64,000 bases of DNA from Chloroflexota bacterium (GCA_021323855.1 JAJPKE010000037.1:1-64000); one strand, 5' to 3'; counted from the first letter of the stretch, positions 50,361 through 58,955 are shown. Numbers and translations are program-made. The notes: generated by a model from the sequence alone, not told the origin.

Positions 50361-51791
50361 ATGAGCGAGCGATTTGATGCGGTAATCATAGGCGCCGGTA
50401 TCGCGGGCGAAACATGCGCGCGCCGGTTATGCGCCGCTGGGAAGCGCGTTGCGCTCATCGAGAATGACCGCTTAGGCGGGGAATGCGCCTACTGGGCGCG
50501 GGTTCCTTCCACCACGTTATTTGGCCCGGCAAATGAGGCCTGGCAGCAGTCTCAATCTCTGACAGACATGTATTCACCAGCGCTTGGTGGACCGCATGCC
50601 CTGCGTCTACCTGATCCGTTGCTGCGTACAGCAAAGGTCCTCCGCCCGGCTGAAGCTGAAAAATGGCGAAGCGATGCGCTCCAACACCTGGGAATCACTG
50701 TCATCCGTGGTGAGGCACAGGTGTTGGATCAACGGCGCGTCAGCGTAGGAGAACGCCTGCTAGAAACTACCCATCTCATCATTGCGGCTGGGTCAGAACA
50801 ACGCATTCCAGACATTGCAGGGTTGAACGACGTTGGCTATTGGACTATTCGCCAGGCGATTGGCTTCACCGCACTGCCGCAGCATGCTCTGGTAATAGGC
50901 AGTGAGGCGAAGGCTATCGAAATAGCACACATGTTTCGCCTTTACGGCGCAGAGGTGACGCTAGTCGCGAAGGCCGCCCACCTCTTGCCACATGAAGATG
51001 CTGACATCGGCAGCTACCTTGAGCGGCGCTTGTACCAGCAAGGGATACGGGTACTCTGCGGGCAAACGCTACGGCAGGTAATCCGTGATGATGGCGAAGG
51101 ATTCATCGCTACACTGGCGCAAAGTGCAGCCCCTGACAACAAAAGCACAGTTGAAACGCAGGTAGCTGCGCAAAAGCTGGTTGTGGCGAGTGGCCACCAA
51201 CCGCGCATCAGTCTTGCCCACAAGCTAGATGGAGTCCAGGTAAATGAGCGGGGAATCGTGGTAGACGAGCAGTGCCGGGCGGCTGAGGGGATTTGGGCGA
51301 TTGGCGATGTGACAGGGGTCTGGCCGCTGTCGCATCTGGCGCATTATCAGGCTCACCTGGCCGCCGACGATATTCTTGGCTCTGGCCACCCAGCGGCGTA
51401 TGACTCTCTTCCCCGCGTCTATTTCATGGAGCCGCAAGTAGCCGCAGTTGGCCATACCCGTGACCAGATCATGCGGCAGCAACGCGAGCTGGTCACTGCC
51501 ACGATGGAGCTGGCTCCTGCTGCTTCCGCCTTCCCACACACTACGGGCACGACTGGCAAACCGATGGAGTACGGAATGCTCACCCTGCATGCCGACCGCC
51601 ACCGTCAGACGCTGCTGGGCGCCTGGGCCATTGCGCCCGATGCGGGAGATTGGATCGCGCCAGCACTGCTAGCCTTGCGCGCGGCGATGCCTGTCGCCGC
51701 GCTCTACGATGCGCTAGAACAATGGCCCAGTTTCAGCGAACCGTATCGTGTCGCTTTGGAGCACCTGTTACATGAACTGAGGTCGCGCTGA
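50361..51791 (+). CDS. Dihydrolipoamide dehydrogenase-fold flavoprotein lacking the redox-active disulfide
   Basis: The 476-residue product has the class I pyridine nucleotide-disulfide oxidoreductase fold: FDAVIIGAGIAGETCARRL (FAD), LVIGSEAKAIEIAHMFRLYGAEVTLV (NAD(P)), and GIWAIGDVTGVWPLSHLAHYQA. In the redox motif GGECAYWARVPSTTLF, Cys42 remains but the second Cys is Arg47 and the usual PSK lysine is Thr. The C-terminal HPxxSE is QWPSFSEP, so the catalytic His is also lost. Disulfide reduction is therefore not expected. It may be an NAD(P)H oxidase, a quinone reductase or a redox sensor. It lies between two UspA-type genes. Confidence 0.9.
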   Translation: MSERFDAVIIGAGIAGETCARRLCAAGKRVALIENDRLGGECAYWARVPSTTLFGPANEAWQQSQSLTDMYSPALGGPHALRLPDPLLRTAKVLRPAEAEKWRSDALQHLGITVIRGEAQVLDQRRVSVGERLLETTHLIIAAGSEQRIPDIAGLNDVGYWTIRQAIGFTALPQHALVIGSEAKAIEIAHMFRLYGAEVTLVAKAAHLLPHEDADIGSYLERRLYQQGIRVLCGQTLRQVIRDDGEGFIATLAQSAAPDNKSTVETQVAAQKLVVASGHQPRISLAHKLDGVQVNERGIVVDEQCRAAEGIWAIGDVTGVWPLSHLAHYQAHLAADDILGSGHPAAYDSLPRVYFMEPQVAAVGHTRDQIMRQQRELVTATMELAPAASAFPHTTGTTGKPMEYGMLTLHADRHRQTLLGAWAIAPDAGDWIAPALLALRAAMPVAALYDALEQWPSFSEPYRVALEHLLHELRSR

Positions 51792-51831
51792 GTGAAGCGC
51801 TTACCACAGAATGACTACGAGGAGAACACCA

Positions 51832-53289
51832 ATGTCAAACGATCCCCAGAAACAAGCGGAACAGCCGGCAAAAGATTCCCAACAGCCTGTACGCGAGCAG
51901 CGCCGGGCGAGCGCAAATGGCATACGTATGGACCGAGATGAGCATCTGACCGCAAATCCCTTGCCGCCAACTCTTGCTCGCCAGGTTGAGGATGAGGCGA
52001 TTGCGCAAGCCGCGCTCTCCTCCGGCGGCGCTCAGGAGCACTATCGTCGTGGTCGAATTGAAGCAGAAACCCATCGCATCTCTGAAGAGATGACCCGTCT
52101 CGCCCAACTCCGTCTGCGGCTCGCTCAGCAGTTAGATAGCACGAAAATGGACAACCAGCATCCTGGCGACACGGCGACCGCCATGAATGCCACAATTGCC
52201 GGGGAAATCAACAAGGCGTCATCAGCGTTCAACGGTGCGGAAACTCTGCCTGCGCCTCGACTGCTCACATCACTCCTGGTTCCAGTGGCAGGAGCGCCGC
52301 AAGGAGAACGGCTTCTTCCCTATGCGGCTGCGCTCGCTCAGTTGACGCAGGCGCGAGTGGTGCTGGGACATGTCACTGTTGATCGCGGCTCTCGCGCCAG
52401 TCTTCCTGGCTTCCCTGCTTCACCACATCCCGTAGAAGACTTGCTTCCACCACCAGCAAGTGCCTGGCAGAAAGACCAGCAGGCGTCGGCAGATCTCCAG
52501 CAGCTACGCGCGCGCCTGCAAGCGCAACTGGCCCCAGCGATCAGCCGGGTTGATACGCTACAAGTCAATGCCCCATCGGTAATCGAGGGCCTGAGCGAAC
52601 TAGAAACGCTCAGCGAAGCGGATCTCGTACTCGTCAACCTGCGGCCACATAGCGCGCTGAATCATCTCAGCCTTGGTTCTGTGATTGACACAATGATTCG
52701 CAAGGGGCCGCTCCCCCTCCTGGTCATTCCGCCACACGCGCCACCAGCGGGACAAGCAGAACCAGCGGAACAAGCGGAACAAGCGGAACAAGCAGGACAA
52801 GTGGGAATCGAAAAGACGCCACGCCCAACAACCATCGCCTTCCGTCACTTGTTGGTGCCCCTGGATGGCTCAGCGCTCGCTGAAGCCGCTCTGTCGCCAT
52901 TGCGTGGCTGGCTCGGTCAAGCCGCGCGAACGCCAGATGCCCGAATTACCGTCACCCTGCTCGGAGTGGCGGAGAACGCTGCCGTGCTGCCTGATTACCA
53001 ATCCTATCTCCAGACGTTGCGTCAAGTATTGCTGCGGCTGCCAGAGTTTGCTGGTGTCCAGGTCCAGGTGGAGGCTGTGGTAGGATCGGCGCCAGGAGCT
53101 ATCGTCGGAGCGGTGGAACAGAATCTCTTTAGCGGCGTGTTCCGGGCTGAACCAACCGATGTATTGTTCATGGCGACGCATGGCCGTGGAGGGCTTGGAC
53201 GCTGGTTGTTCGGTAGCGTGGCGGATTATGTCTTGCCACGAGTACATGTCCCTGTCGTACTCATTCATCCAACGTTCTTGGATCTCTAG
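51832..53289 (+). CDS. Double UspA-domain protein with helical N-terminal extension
   Basis: ATG 51832 (MSNDPQKQAEQ) has GAGGAG upstream. Residues 1 to about 140 are polar and helical (VEDEAIAQAALSSGGAQEHYRRGRIEAETHRISEEMTRLAQLRLRLAQQL, coiled-coil-like). Two UspA-like domains follow. The first (LLTSLLVPVAGAPQGERLLPYAAALA; DLVLVNLRPHSALNHLSLGSVIDTMIRKGPLPLLVIPP) has a weak ATP loop. The second (FRHLLVPLDGSALAEAAL; MATHGRGGLGRWLFGSVADYVLPRVHVPVVLI) has the full G-x2-G-x9-G-S loop. The EQAEQAEQAGQ linker is a 9-base repeat. It is the last gene of the stress trio and ends before a strong terminator. Confidence 0.92.
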   Translation: MSNDPQKQAEQPAKDSQQPVREQRRASANGIRMDRDEHLTANPLPPTLARQVEDEAIAQAALSSGGAQEHYRRGRIEAETHRISEEMTRLAQLRLRLAQQLDSTKMDNQHPGDTATAMNATIAGEINKASSAFNGAETLPAPRLLTSLLVPVAGAPQGERLLPYAAALAQLTQARVVLGHVTVDRGSRASLPGFPASPHPVEDLLPPPASAWQKDQQASADLQQLRARLQAQLAPAISRVDTLQVNAPSVIEGLSELETLSEADLVLVNLRPHSALNHLSLGSVIDTMIRKGPLPLLVIPPHAPPAGQAEPAEQAEQAEQAGQVGIEKTPRPTTIAFRHLLVPLDGSALAEAALSPLRGWLGQAARTPDARITVTLLGVAENAAVLPDYQSYLQTLRQVLLRLPEFAGVQVQVEAVVGSAPGAIVGAVEQNLFSGVFRAEPTDVLFMATHGRGGLGRWLFGSVADYVLPRVHVPVVLIHPTFLDL

Positions 53290-53347
53290 TACATGGTGAT
53301 CCGGAGAAACGCCATGATGGGATAGACGGGATATGCGGGCTGTGTAT

Positions 53348-53396
53348 AGCGACGGCTGAGAGCCTCTACTCAAAAGGTTCTCAGCCGTCGCTTTGA
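53348..53396. terminator. Bidirectional intrinsic terminator
   Basis: AGCGACGGCTGAGAGCC pairs with GGTTCTCAGCCGTCGCT (17 bp, one G-T/mismatch) around an 11-base loop, followed by TTTGAT. It sits between the convergent UspA gene and the repeat protein gene. Confidence 0.85.
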
Positions 53397-53401
53397 TATG
53401 C

Positions 53402-54430
53402 TTAGAGGCTCTCAGTACTCACATTGACATGCTGAGCCGGATCGGTCCCCGTCCAACTGTATAAGTTTCGAGAGAGCGAAGGCCCATACGGTGTGGTTTC
53501 GCCGGAGTTGACGATTCCTGTCACATCAGGGGTGCCATTGAAGAACCCAAACTGAATATGCGCATCCGTAGGAGTGCGCCAGGCAACTACCAGTGCGGGA
53601 TACCCAGCGACGCCTGCGAAATCTAGGGCTACGGGGAGTGAACTGACTTGGTTCGTGGACACAATCGCGCTTAAGGTCCTGGGATCCACCTGATTATACT
53701 GAGCAATCACAATGAACGACTGATTACTCGGTGAGCTTGGCTCTTCCCATGCCATCTCCAGGAAGAATGGCGTTGCCACCAGCGTTGGACTGGTCAGGAT
53801 CGCGATGCTATAGATCTCCTGGGTGTTGAAGACGCTGCCATCAGCGGAGGAGATGATGTTCAAGCGTCCATCGGTACCGCGCCAACTCAGGTACAGCCGT
53901 CCGCTAAAGGCAGTCAGCGATGGCGCATTGAAGGAGTACTGATTCAAGGTCACTTTGCCGGCCAGATGGGTAGGATCGCTCGGATTGAAACGTCCCACGT
54001 TGAGGCGATTGTCACCGCCGCGCCAGGCGACATACAGGTTACTCGGTGCGTTGCTCGGAAAGAACGCCAAACTCGGCCCCGACCCCGCGAGACTGGTGTC
54101 GGTGAAGGTGATTGCTGGACCAAATGCCTGTGTACTGGCATCGTATGTCATCAGGTTCAGGTGATGGGCTGTATCCCGACCTGTCCAGCCGACATAGGCG
54201 GTGGTGCTAGACAATCGAACAATAGCGGGAGTTGAGACAGCCGTTTGCACGGAGACGATATCAGGGGGCTGCGGCGCCGCGTCATGTGCCCGTACCAGGG
54301 TGGTCATGCCCAGGCTTGTACCTATCACACCAAGGACTAATAATGCAACCGTGCCTGGCCATACAACTCCGTTCCAGAGCCAAGCATGACGTTTGATGGG
54401 AGCTTTTTCAGCAGCAAGGTCGTTCAACAT
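53402..54430 (-). CDS. Membrane-anchored surface protein with W-x-G-x-D repeats (propeller/lectin-like)
   Basis: The 342-residue product has a single N-terminal membrane anchor (VVWPGTVALLVLGVIGTSLGM), then an extracytoplasmic domain of about 290 residues built from six or so repeats of about 50 residues: YVGWTGRDTAHHLNLM, YVAWRGGDNRLNVGRF, YLSWRGTDGRLNIIS, LEMAWEEPS, LVVAWRTPTDAHIQFG, LYSWTGTDPAQHVNV. The W-x-G-x-D...LN signature suits beta-propeller blades, possibly sugar-binding as in PLL-like lectins. A Cys-free exterior is consistent with surface exposure. The number of blades is inferred by eye. Confidence 0.85.
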   Translation of the reverse strand: MLNDLAAEKAPIKRHAWLWNGVVWPGTVALLVLGVIGTSLGMTTLVRAHDAAPQPPDIVSVQTAVSTPAIVRLSSTTAYVGWTGRDTAHHLNLMTYDASTQAFGPAITFTDTSLAGSGPSLAFFPSNAPSNLYVAWRGGDNRLNVGRFNPSDPTHLAGKVTLNQYSFNAPSLTAFSGRLYLSWRGTDGRLNIISSADGSVFNTQEIYSIAILTSPTLVATPFFLEMAWEEPSSPSNQSFIVIAQYNQVDPRTLSAIVSTNQVSSLPVALDFAGVAGYPALVVAWRTPTDAHIQFGFFNGTPDVTGIVNSGETTPYGPSLSRNLYSWTGTDPAQHVNVSTESL

Positions 54431-54666
54431 CGTGGTACTCCTATCTGCTCAGGTCAGCCGTTATTGATACCGCAGGAAGTACTGAGGGACGCGCCTCAGC
54501 AGGAGAAGGATAACGACCGATTCGAGCCGAGATTCATGGCAAACTCAACAAATGAACCAAGCCTGTGGTCCATGGGGCAATGTACCGGAGAAGCCTCACA
54601 GCGGAAACACAAACCGCTTTCTCGTGGTCACGAGCTAGTCACAAATAGTCTCCTTCTACTGAAGGA

Positions 54667-54715
54667 GATAGCTGGATTCCCGCGTGACCACCATTCACGC
54701 GGGAATCCAGCTATC
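54667..54715. repeat. Perfect 21-bp hairpin (REP-like)
   Basis: GATAGCTGGATTCCCGCGTGA pairs over all 21 bases with its complement at 54695-54715, around the loop CCACCAT. No T-run follows on either strand, so it is not a standard terminator. It lies in the 334-base gap between the surface protein start and the small membrane protein end; nothing else is seen in that gap. Confidence 0.85.
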
Positions 54716-54764
54716 AGGAGTACGTGTCAGTACAGTACTCTGTATTGCGAGCCAACTGAGCCGT

Positions 54765-55220
54765 TCAGGCTGCGTGCGCATGCCGTCCGCTGTGCGTATC
54801 CACCTGATGGCTCTCTGCTCCCTGAAGTAGGGCAGCTAGCACGATCATCAGCAGCCCCACGACAAAGAAGGCCGCCTGTACCCAGATGGCCAGGCCAATC
54901 AGCGCGACCTCAATCGCCATCCAACCCACCATGATACAGCCAGCTATCGCTGTCGCCAGCGCGTCAATCTTCCATCTCCCAAACAACGCTGACCCCCGAG
55001 GGCTGAAAGCAGCAATGGCAGCCGCCGCTAATGCGCTTCCTCCCACGACGATCCCTAGCAGCAGTGCGGGGACGGTAAAGTCTGCGAACGGCGTTCCGCT
55101 CAGCGTGCTACGTGGGATAGCCATATATCCAACAACCAATCCTATAGCGCCCACTATCGCGTTCACTGCCGCAAACAGGTCCACAACAACGACTGCAATC
55201 CGTATGTTTCTTTCACGCAT
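54765..55220 (-). CDS. Four-helix small membrane protein, unknown
   Basis: The start at 55220 (MRERNIRIAVVVVDLF) has AAAGGAGG upstream on the coding strand, which is far better than the longer frame. The 151-residue product has four hydrophobic segments: AVVVVDLFAAVNAIVGAIGLVVGYM, TVPALLLGIVVGGSALAAAAIAAF, ALATAIAGCIMVGWMAIEVALIGLA and WVQAAFFVVGLLMIVLAALL. The cytoplasmic tail has HQVDTHSGRHAHAA, a His-rich end that could bind metal. It lies near metal and Mg transport genes, but no role can be assigned. It is divergent from the membrane gene at 55610. Confidence 0.8.
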   Translation of the reverse strand: MRERNIRIAVVVVDLFAAVNAIVGAIGLVVGYMAIPRSTLSGTPFADFTVPALLLGIVVGGSALAAAAIAAFSPRGSALFGRWKIDALATAIAGCIMVGWMAIEVALIGLAIWVQAAFFVVGLLMIVLAALLQGAESHQVDTHSGRHAHAA

Positions 55221-55609
55221 GGCAATCCTCCTTTTAGCCAGGCACACACGTAAGCAGGACGCATCCCTGCTCACGTTCATCGCACCAGACCACCCACACG
55301 CTATGCCTTCAGCGTCAAATGGCACTCACATTCCTTCTATCGTATGTCTCACTTATGTCTCAAAATGCGCACAGTCCTCTCTTATCTTTTGTGATGCGCG
55401 TGTGCCGACGACAGCACTATGCGTGACGCTCTTGTGAGAATAGACACGTATGGTGTAGGTACGTGCAGGGCTGGGTTTGAGCTGAATCTGCGAGCAACAG
55501 GTCATCTCACCCAACACAGGCCGATACGCTGATGAGCGTTGCCACCTCTGGTTTGGCAGCCTCAGCGGATTGATGAGAGTTGGCGATTGTCAAAGTAAGG
55601 AGGATGGTC

Positions 55610-56566
55610 ATGCGGTATGGAACTCTCATTACCAGGTCACTGGCCATTACCTGGCGTCACAAATACTTATGGTTGCTCGCTTTCTTTGCTGGCGAGGGCG
55701 CCGTTAGCATCAGCGCTCCGACCTTCAACGGCTCTTCAAACAGCAGTAACCAGGCCACAAACGCTACGCCAGGTGAAGTATGGAGTTCAGTGAGTACCTG
55801 GATCGGCGCCAATATCATGCTCCTCATCCTTGCCGGCGTGGTGGTTCTGGGTCTGGTCGTCGGCCTGTTTCTGCTCTCAGCCATAGCTGACGGCGCGTTG
55901 ATCAGAGCCAGCGCCGAACATGACGCTGAACGACCATTTTCTCTCCGTTTTGCCTGGCGCGCCGGGCTGACCACGTTCTGGCCAGTACTCAAAGTCAAGT
56001 TGCTGACGGTAGCAATTGTACTTCTCTCGGTGATTGTGCTTGGAGGAGTCATCGCTCTGGCAGTAGTCTCGGCAGTGGCAGGAGCAACGGCCAGCGCCGT
56101 ACTCCTCAGCGTACTCGCTGTGCTGCTAGGTTTGGTCGCAATACCATTCTCTATTGTCTTCTCGGTGGTGATTCTGCTCACGCTTCGTGCAGTGGTCCTT
56201 GAAGGCATGAACATCTCAGCATCTCTTGCGCACACCCTGACGCTTTTCCAGCGCCGTTTGGGTCGGGTGACACTGCTCTGGCTGCTGAGTGTCGCGCTAG
56301 GTCTGGCGGCTGGTATTGCAATGGGCGTATTTACGATTGCGCTCTTGGTCGTCTTTGGAGGGCTGGTAGCTGCTCTGTATGTGGCTGGTGGTACCCTGGC
56401 AGCCGTCATCGCTGGTATATTGCTGGCGGTGCCCTGGCTTGCTCTCGTACTGTCGGCTTCCGGAGCGATCTCGGCCTTTACCTCAACGTACTGGACGCTG
56501 GGGTATACGCGACTTGACCTTGAGCCAGAGCGACAGACGGTAACGGTTCCACCTGCCGCCGCCTAA
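55610..56566 (+). CDS. Polytopic membrane protein, unknown function
   Basis: ATG 55610 (MRYGTLITRSLAITWRHKYLWLLAFFAGEGA) has AAGGAGG 6 bases upstream. The 318-residue product has six to seven long hydrophobic segments and two polar loops. After the first, partly hydrophobic region is a Ser/Asn-rich loop (NGSSNSSNQATNA); the central cytoplasmic section is EHDAERPFSLRFAWRAGLTTFWPVLKVK. The pattern (large helices, R/K-rich loop ending LTLFQRRLGRV) resembles bacterial membrane proteins of the glycerophosphodiester phosphodiesterase-membrane-domain type, but this is weak. The upstream 389-base divergent gap shows no clear promoter. Confidence 0.8.
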   Translation: MRYGTLITRSLAITWRHKYLWLLAFFAGEGAVSISAPTFNGSSNSSNQATNATPGEVWSSVSTWIGANIMLLILAGVVVLGLVVGLFLLSAIADGALIRASAEHDAERPFSLRFAWRAGLTTFWPVLKVKLLTVAIVLLSVIVLGGVIALAVVSAVAGATASAVLLSVLAVLLGLVAIPFSIVFSVVILLTLRAVVLEGMNISASLAHTLTLFQRRLGRVTLLWLLSVALGLAAGIAMGVFTIALLVVFGGLVAALYVAGGTLAAVIAGILLAVPWLALVLSASGAISAFTSTYWTLGYTRLDLEPERQTVTVPPAAA

Positions 56567-56645
56567 TGCCAGTTGATGCCAGTTGATGCTGGCGCGTCTG
56601 GCGCTGGCTAGAAAGCTACCAGAGTTCATAGTCAGGCGGGGACTA

Positions 56646-58796
56646 ATGATCGAAGAACACATTCCACCGGCATCTGAGCATCAACAACCGGGTTCCGGGT
56701 CAGTGCGAGCGCAGGATGGTAACGTTGATCTCACGCGTGAGATGACGAGTGCTCCAACTCCTACTGCTTCGCCAGCAAGCGGGAGGTTTCAGTCAGCACA
56801 ATCTCTGCTGCGTACCTACCCACTTCCCTTCATTACCATCCTGCTGTTGCTGCTCAGCCTCGGACTCTGGCTTGGCCGGCAACCTCAGCTAGCGCAATGG
56901 CCACTCCTCGTAATTGTGGTGTATGGCTGCGTCCGTGTCGCATGGGACCTGCTACAACAACTGCGGCAGAGGGAGTTTGGCGTTGATTTCATCGCCGCCC
57001 TGGCCATCGTTGGCTCCCTGCTTCTCAAAGAATACCTGGCTGGTGCGATCATCGTCCTGATGCTCTCCGGAGGAGAGGCGCTCGAAGCCTTTGCGTTGCG
57101 ACGAGCACGCACATCGCTTGCGGCGCTGGCGCAGCGCGCGCCTCGCAGCGCCCACCTGCTCGATGGCGATCATCTCAGCGAAATCAGCGCCGATGACGTG
57201 CAGGTTGGCATGCGGCTGGTGGTCAAACCAGGCGAGGTGATTCCGGTTGATAGTTTGGTAGTCAAGGGCAGCTCAAATGTGAGTGAAGCTGACCTGACTG
57301 GTGAACCACTTCCGGTCCGTAAGGAACCGGGCGCCCAGGTGATGTCTGGCAGTGTCAATCTCGATGGCCTGTTGCAGATCCAGGCTACTCGCCCGGCAGT
57401 TGAAAGCCAGTACGCGCAGATTCTGCGCTTGATGCGCGAAGCGCAAGAGCAGAAAGCGCCTATTCATCGTCTGGCAGACCGCTACAGTGTTGGATTCACG
57501 GCGGTAACACTGACGGTGGCAGGGTTCGCCTGGCTTCTTTCTGGGGACAGCATGTACGCCCTGGCGGTCCTGGTGGTCGCTACTCCATGCCCCCTGATTC
57601 TGGCTACACCCATTGCGATCATGTCAGGCATCAATGCTGCTGCTCATCAGGGCGTCATTCTCAAAAGCGGCGCCGCCATCGAACAATTAGGGGAAGCAAA
57701 GGTAGCGGTATTCGATAAAACGGGGACTCTGACAATGGGGATTCCCCAACTGAAAACGATTCTTCGAGCCACTGACACAGCACTGCCAACAGATGACTTG
57801 TTGCGCCTGGCGGCCTCCGTCGAGCAATTCTCCGCGCATATCCTTGCACGCGCCGTAGTAGAAGCGGCTCAGAACCAGCATCTTCCTCTACTGCTGGCAA
57901 CAGATGTTCAGGAAAGCTTTGGCAAGGGCGTGCAAGGAACAGTCCGCTTGGCCGCACCAGACCAGGCGGGCGAGTTAGATCAATTAGAGCAGGCAGAGCA
58001 AGCGGAAGAGGAGGACGAGCAGGATTGGCATGGCCCAGTTGCCACTGCACCAACGAGCAGCACAAGAAGCAGCAGTCAGGTCAGTAGTCGGGTCAGTAGC
58101 GGCGTCAGCGTTGCGGTGGGGAATCGAACCTTTATGCGTCAACTGGACATCGCTATTCCGCAGCGCTTACAAGACGAACGCGCGGCGTGTGTGGCGCGTG
58201 GCGAAATTGGTAGCTTCATTGCAGTTGATGGTCAACTTGTTGGCCTGCTCATCCTGGCGGACCTTCCTCGTCCTGAACTGGCACAACTTAGCCCAGCGCT
58301 CAAACAGCATGGGATCGAGGAGACGATCTTGCTAACGGGAGATAGCCAAGTAGTCGCCGAACGGATTGGCCAACTCGCACAGGTGGACCGCGTGATCGCA
58401 CAGTGCTTGCCAGAAGACAAAGTACGGGCGATTCGTGAGTTGGTGGAGAGTAAGCGCGGAGTGTTGATGGTCGGCGACGGCATCAATGATGCTCCGGCGC
58501 TCGCATCAGCGTCTGTAGGCATAGCCATAGGGAGTGGGAGCGTGACCGCTGCTGCCTCGGCGGCTGATGCAGTCCTCGTGTCTACGAACATGCTGCGGCT
58601 GGTCGAGGTGGTGCGCTTGGGCCGCTGGGTCATGCGGGTTGCTCGTCAGGGCATTTGGGTCGGCATGGGGTTGAGTGGCGTTGCGATGCTCTTTGCTGCC
58701 TTTGGCTTTATTGATCCTGCGGTCGGGGCTGTCTTGCAAGAGGGTATTGATGTGATCGTCATCCTCAACGCCTTGCGTGCCGGCCATCCGCGCTAG
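56646..58796 (+). CDS. Heavy-metal P1B-type ATPase with TPC motif and no metal-binding N-domain
   Basis: The gene starts at ATG 56646 with GCGGGG upstream; an earlier Met at 56583 is less likely. The 716-residue product has the P1B layout: two extra N-terminal helices, LTGEPLPV in the actuator domain, transmembrane TPCPL (Thr313-Pro-Cys315) where CopA/ZntA have CPC, phosphorylation D357-KTGTLT, and VGDGINDAPALASASVGIA. There is no CxxC metal-binding domain. TPC motifs occur in less-studied P1B groups with unclear metals (nickel, cobalt, iron or other), so the cargo is not assigned. The nucleotide-binding domain holds an acidic Gln/Glu insert (LEQAEQAEEEDEQ) followed by a Ser-rich stretch. Confidence 0.94.
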   Translation: MIEEHIPPASEHQQPGSGSVRAQDGNVDLTREMTSAPTPTASPASGRFQSAQSLLRTYPLPFITILLLLLSLGLWLGRQPQLAQWPLLVIVVYGCVRVAWDLLQQLRQREFGVDFIAALAIVGSLLLKEYLAGAIIVLMLSGGEALEAFALRRARTSLAALAQRAPRSAHLLDGDHLSEISADDVQVGMRLVVKPGEVIPVDSLVVKGSSNVSEADLTGEPLPVRKEPGAQVMSGSVNLDGLLQIQATRPAVESQYAQILRLMREAQEQKAPIHRLADRYSVGFTAVTLTVAGFAWLLSGDSMYALAVLVVATPCPLILATPIAIMSGINAAAHQGVILKSGAAIEQLGEAKVAVFDKTGTLTMGIPQLKTILRATDTALPTDDLLRLAASVEQFSAHILARAVVEAAQNQHLPLLLATDVQESFGKGVQGTVRLAAPDQAGELDQLEQAEQAEEEDEQDWHGPVATAPTSSTRSSSQVSSRVSSGVSVAVGNRTFMRQLDIAIPQRLQDERAACVARGEIGSFIAVDGQLVGLLILADLPRPELAQLSPALKQHGIEETILLTGDSQVVAERIGQLAQVDRVIAQCLPEDKVRAIRELVESKRGVLMVGDGINDAPALASASVGIAIGSGSVTAAASAADAVLVSTNMLRLVEVVRLGRWVMRVARQGIWVGMGLSGVAMLFAAFGFIDPAVGAVLQEGIDVIVILNALRAGHPR

Positions 58797-58937
58797 CGCC
58801 CAAGAGATCGCTGAACATTTTGGCCCATGTGAATGGGAGAGCGAGCATATTTCACACGATATTGGTCGGTGTTAGTGTTGGTCTCAGCCTGCCGCTAATG
58901 TGAGCAACATCTGACTACAAAATCTCAACAGACTCAG

Positions 58938-58955
58938 TATGAGCAATTGCTCACA
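58938..58955. promoter_or_regulatory. Crp-like palindrome upstream of aquaporin
   Basis: TATGAGCAATTGCTCACA contains the perfect palindrome TGAGCAATTGCTCA. It resembles TGTGAGATTGCTCACA at 2349 and lies 115-130 bases before the aquaporin promoter box. A half-site TGTGAGCAAC lies at about 58900. The rest of the 58797-59113 gap holds no other structure. Confidence 0.45.
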
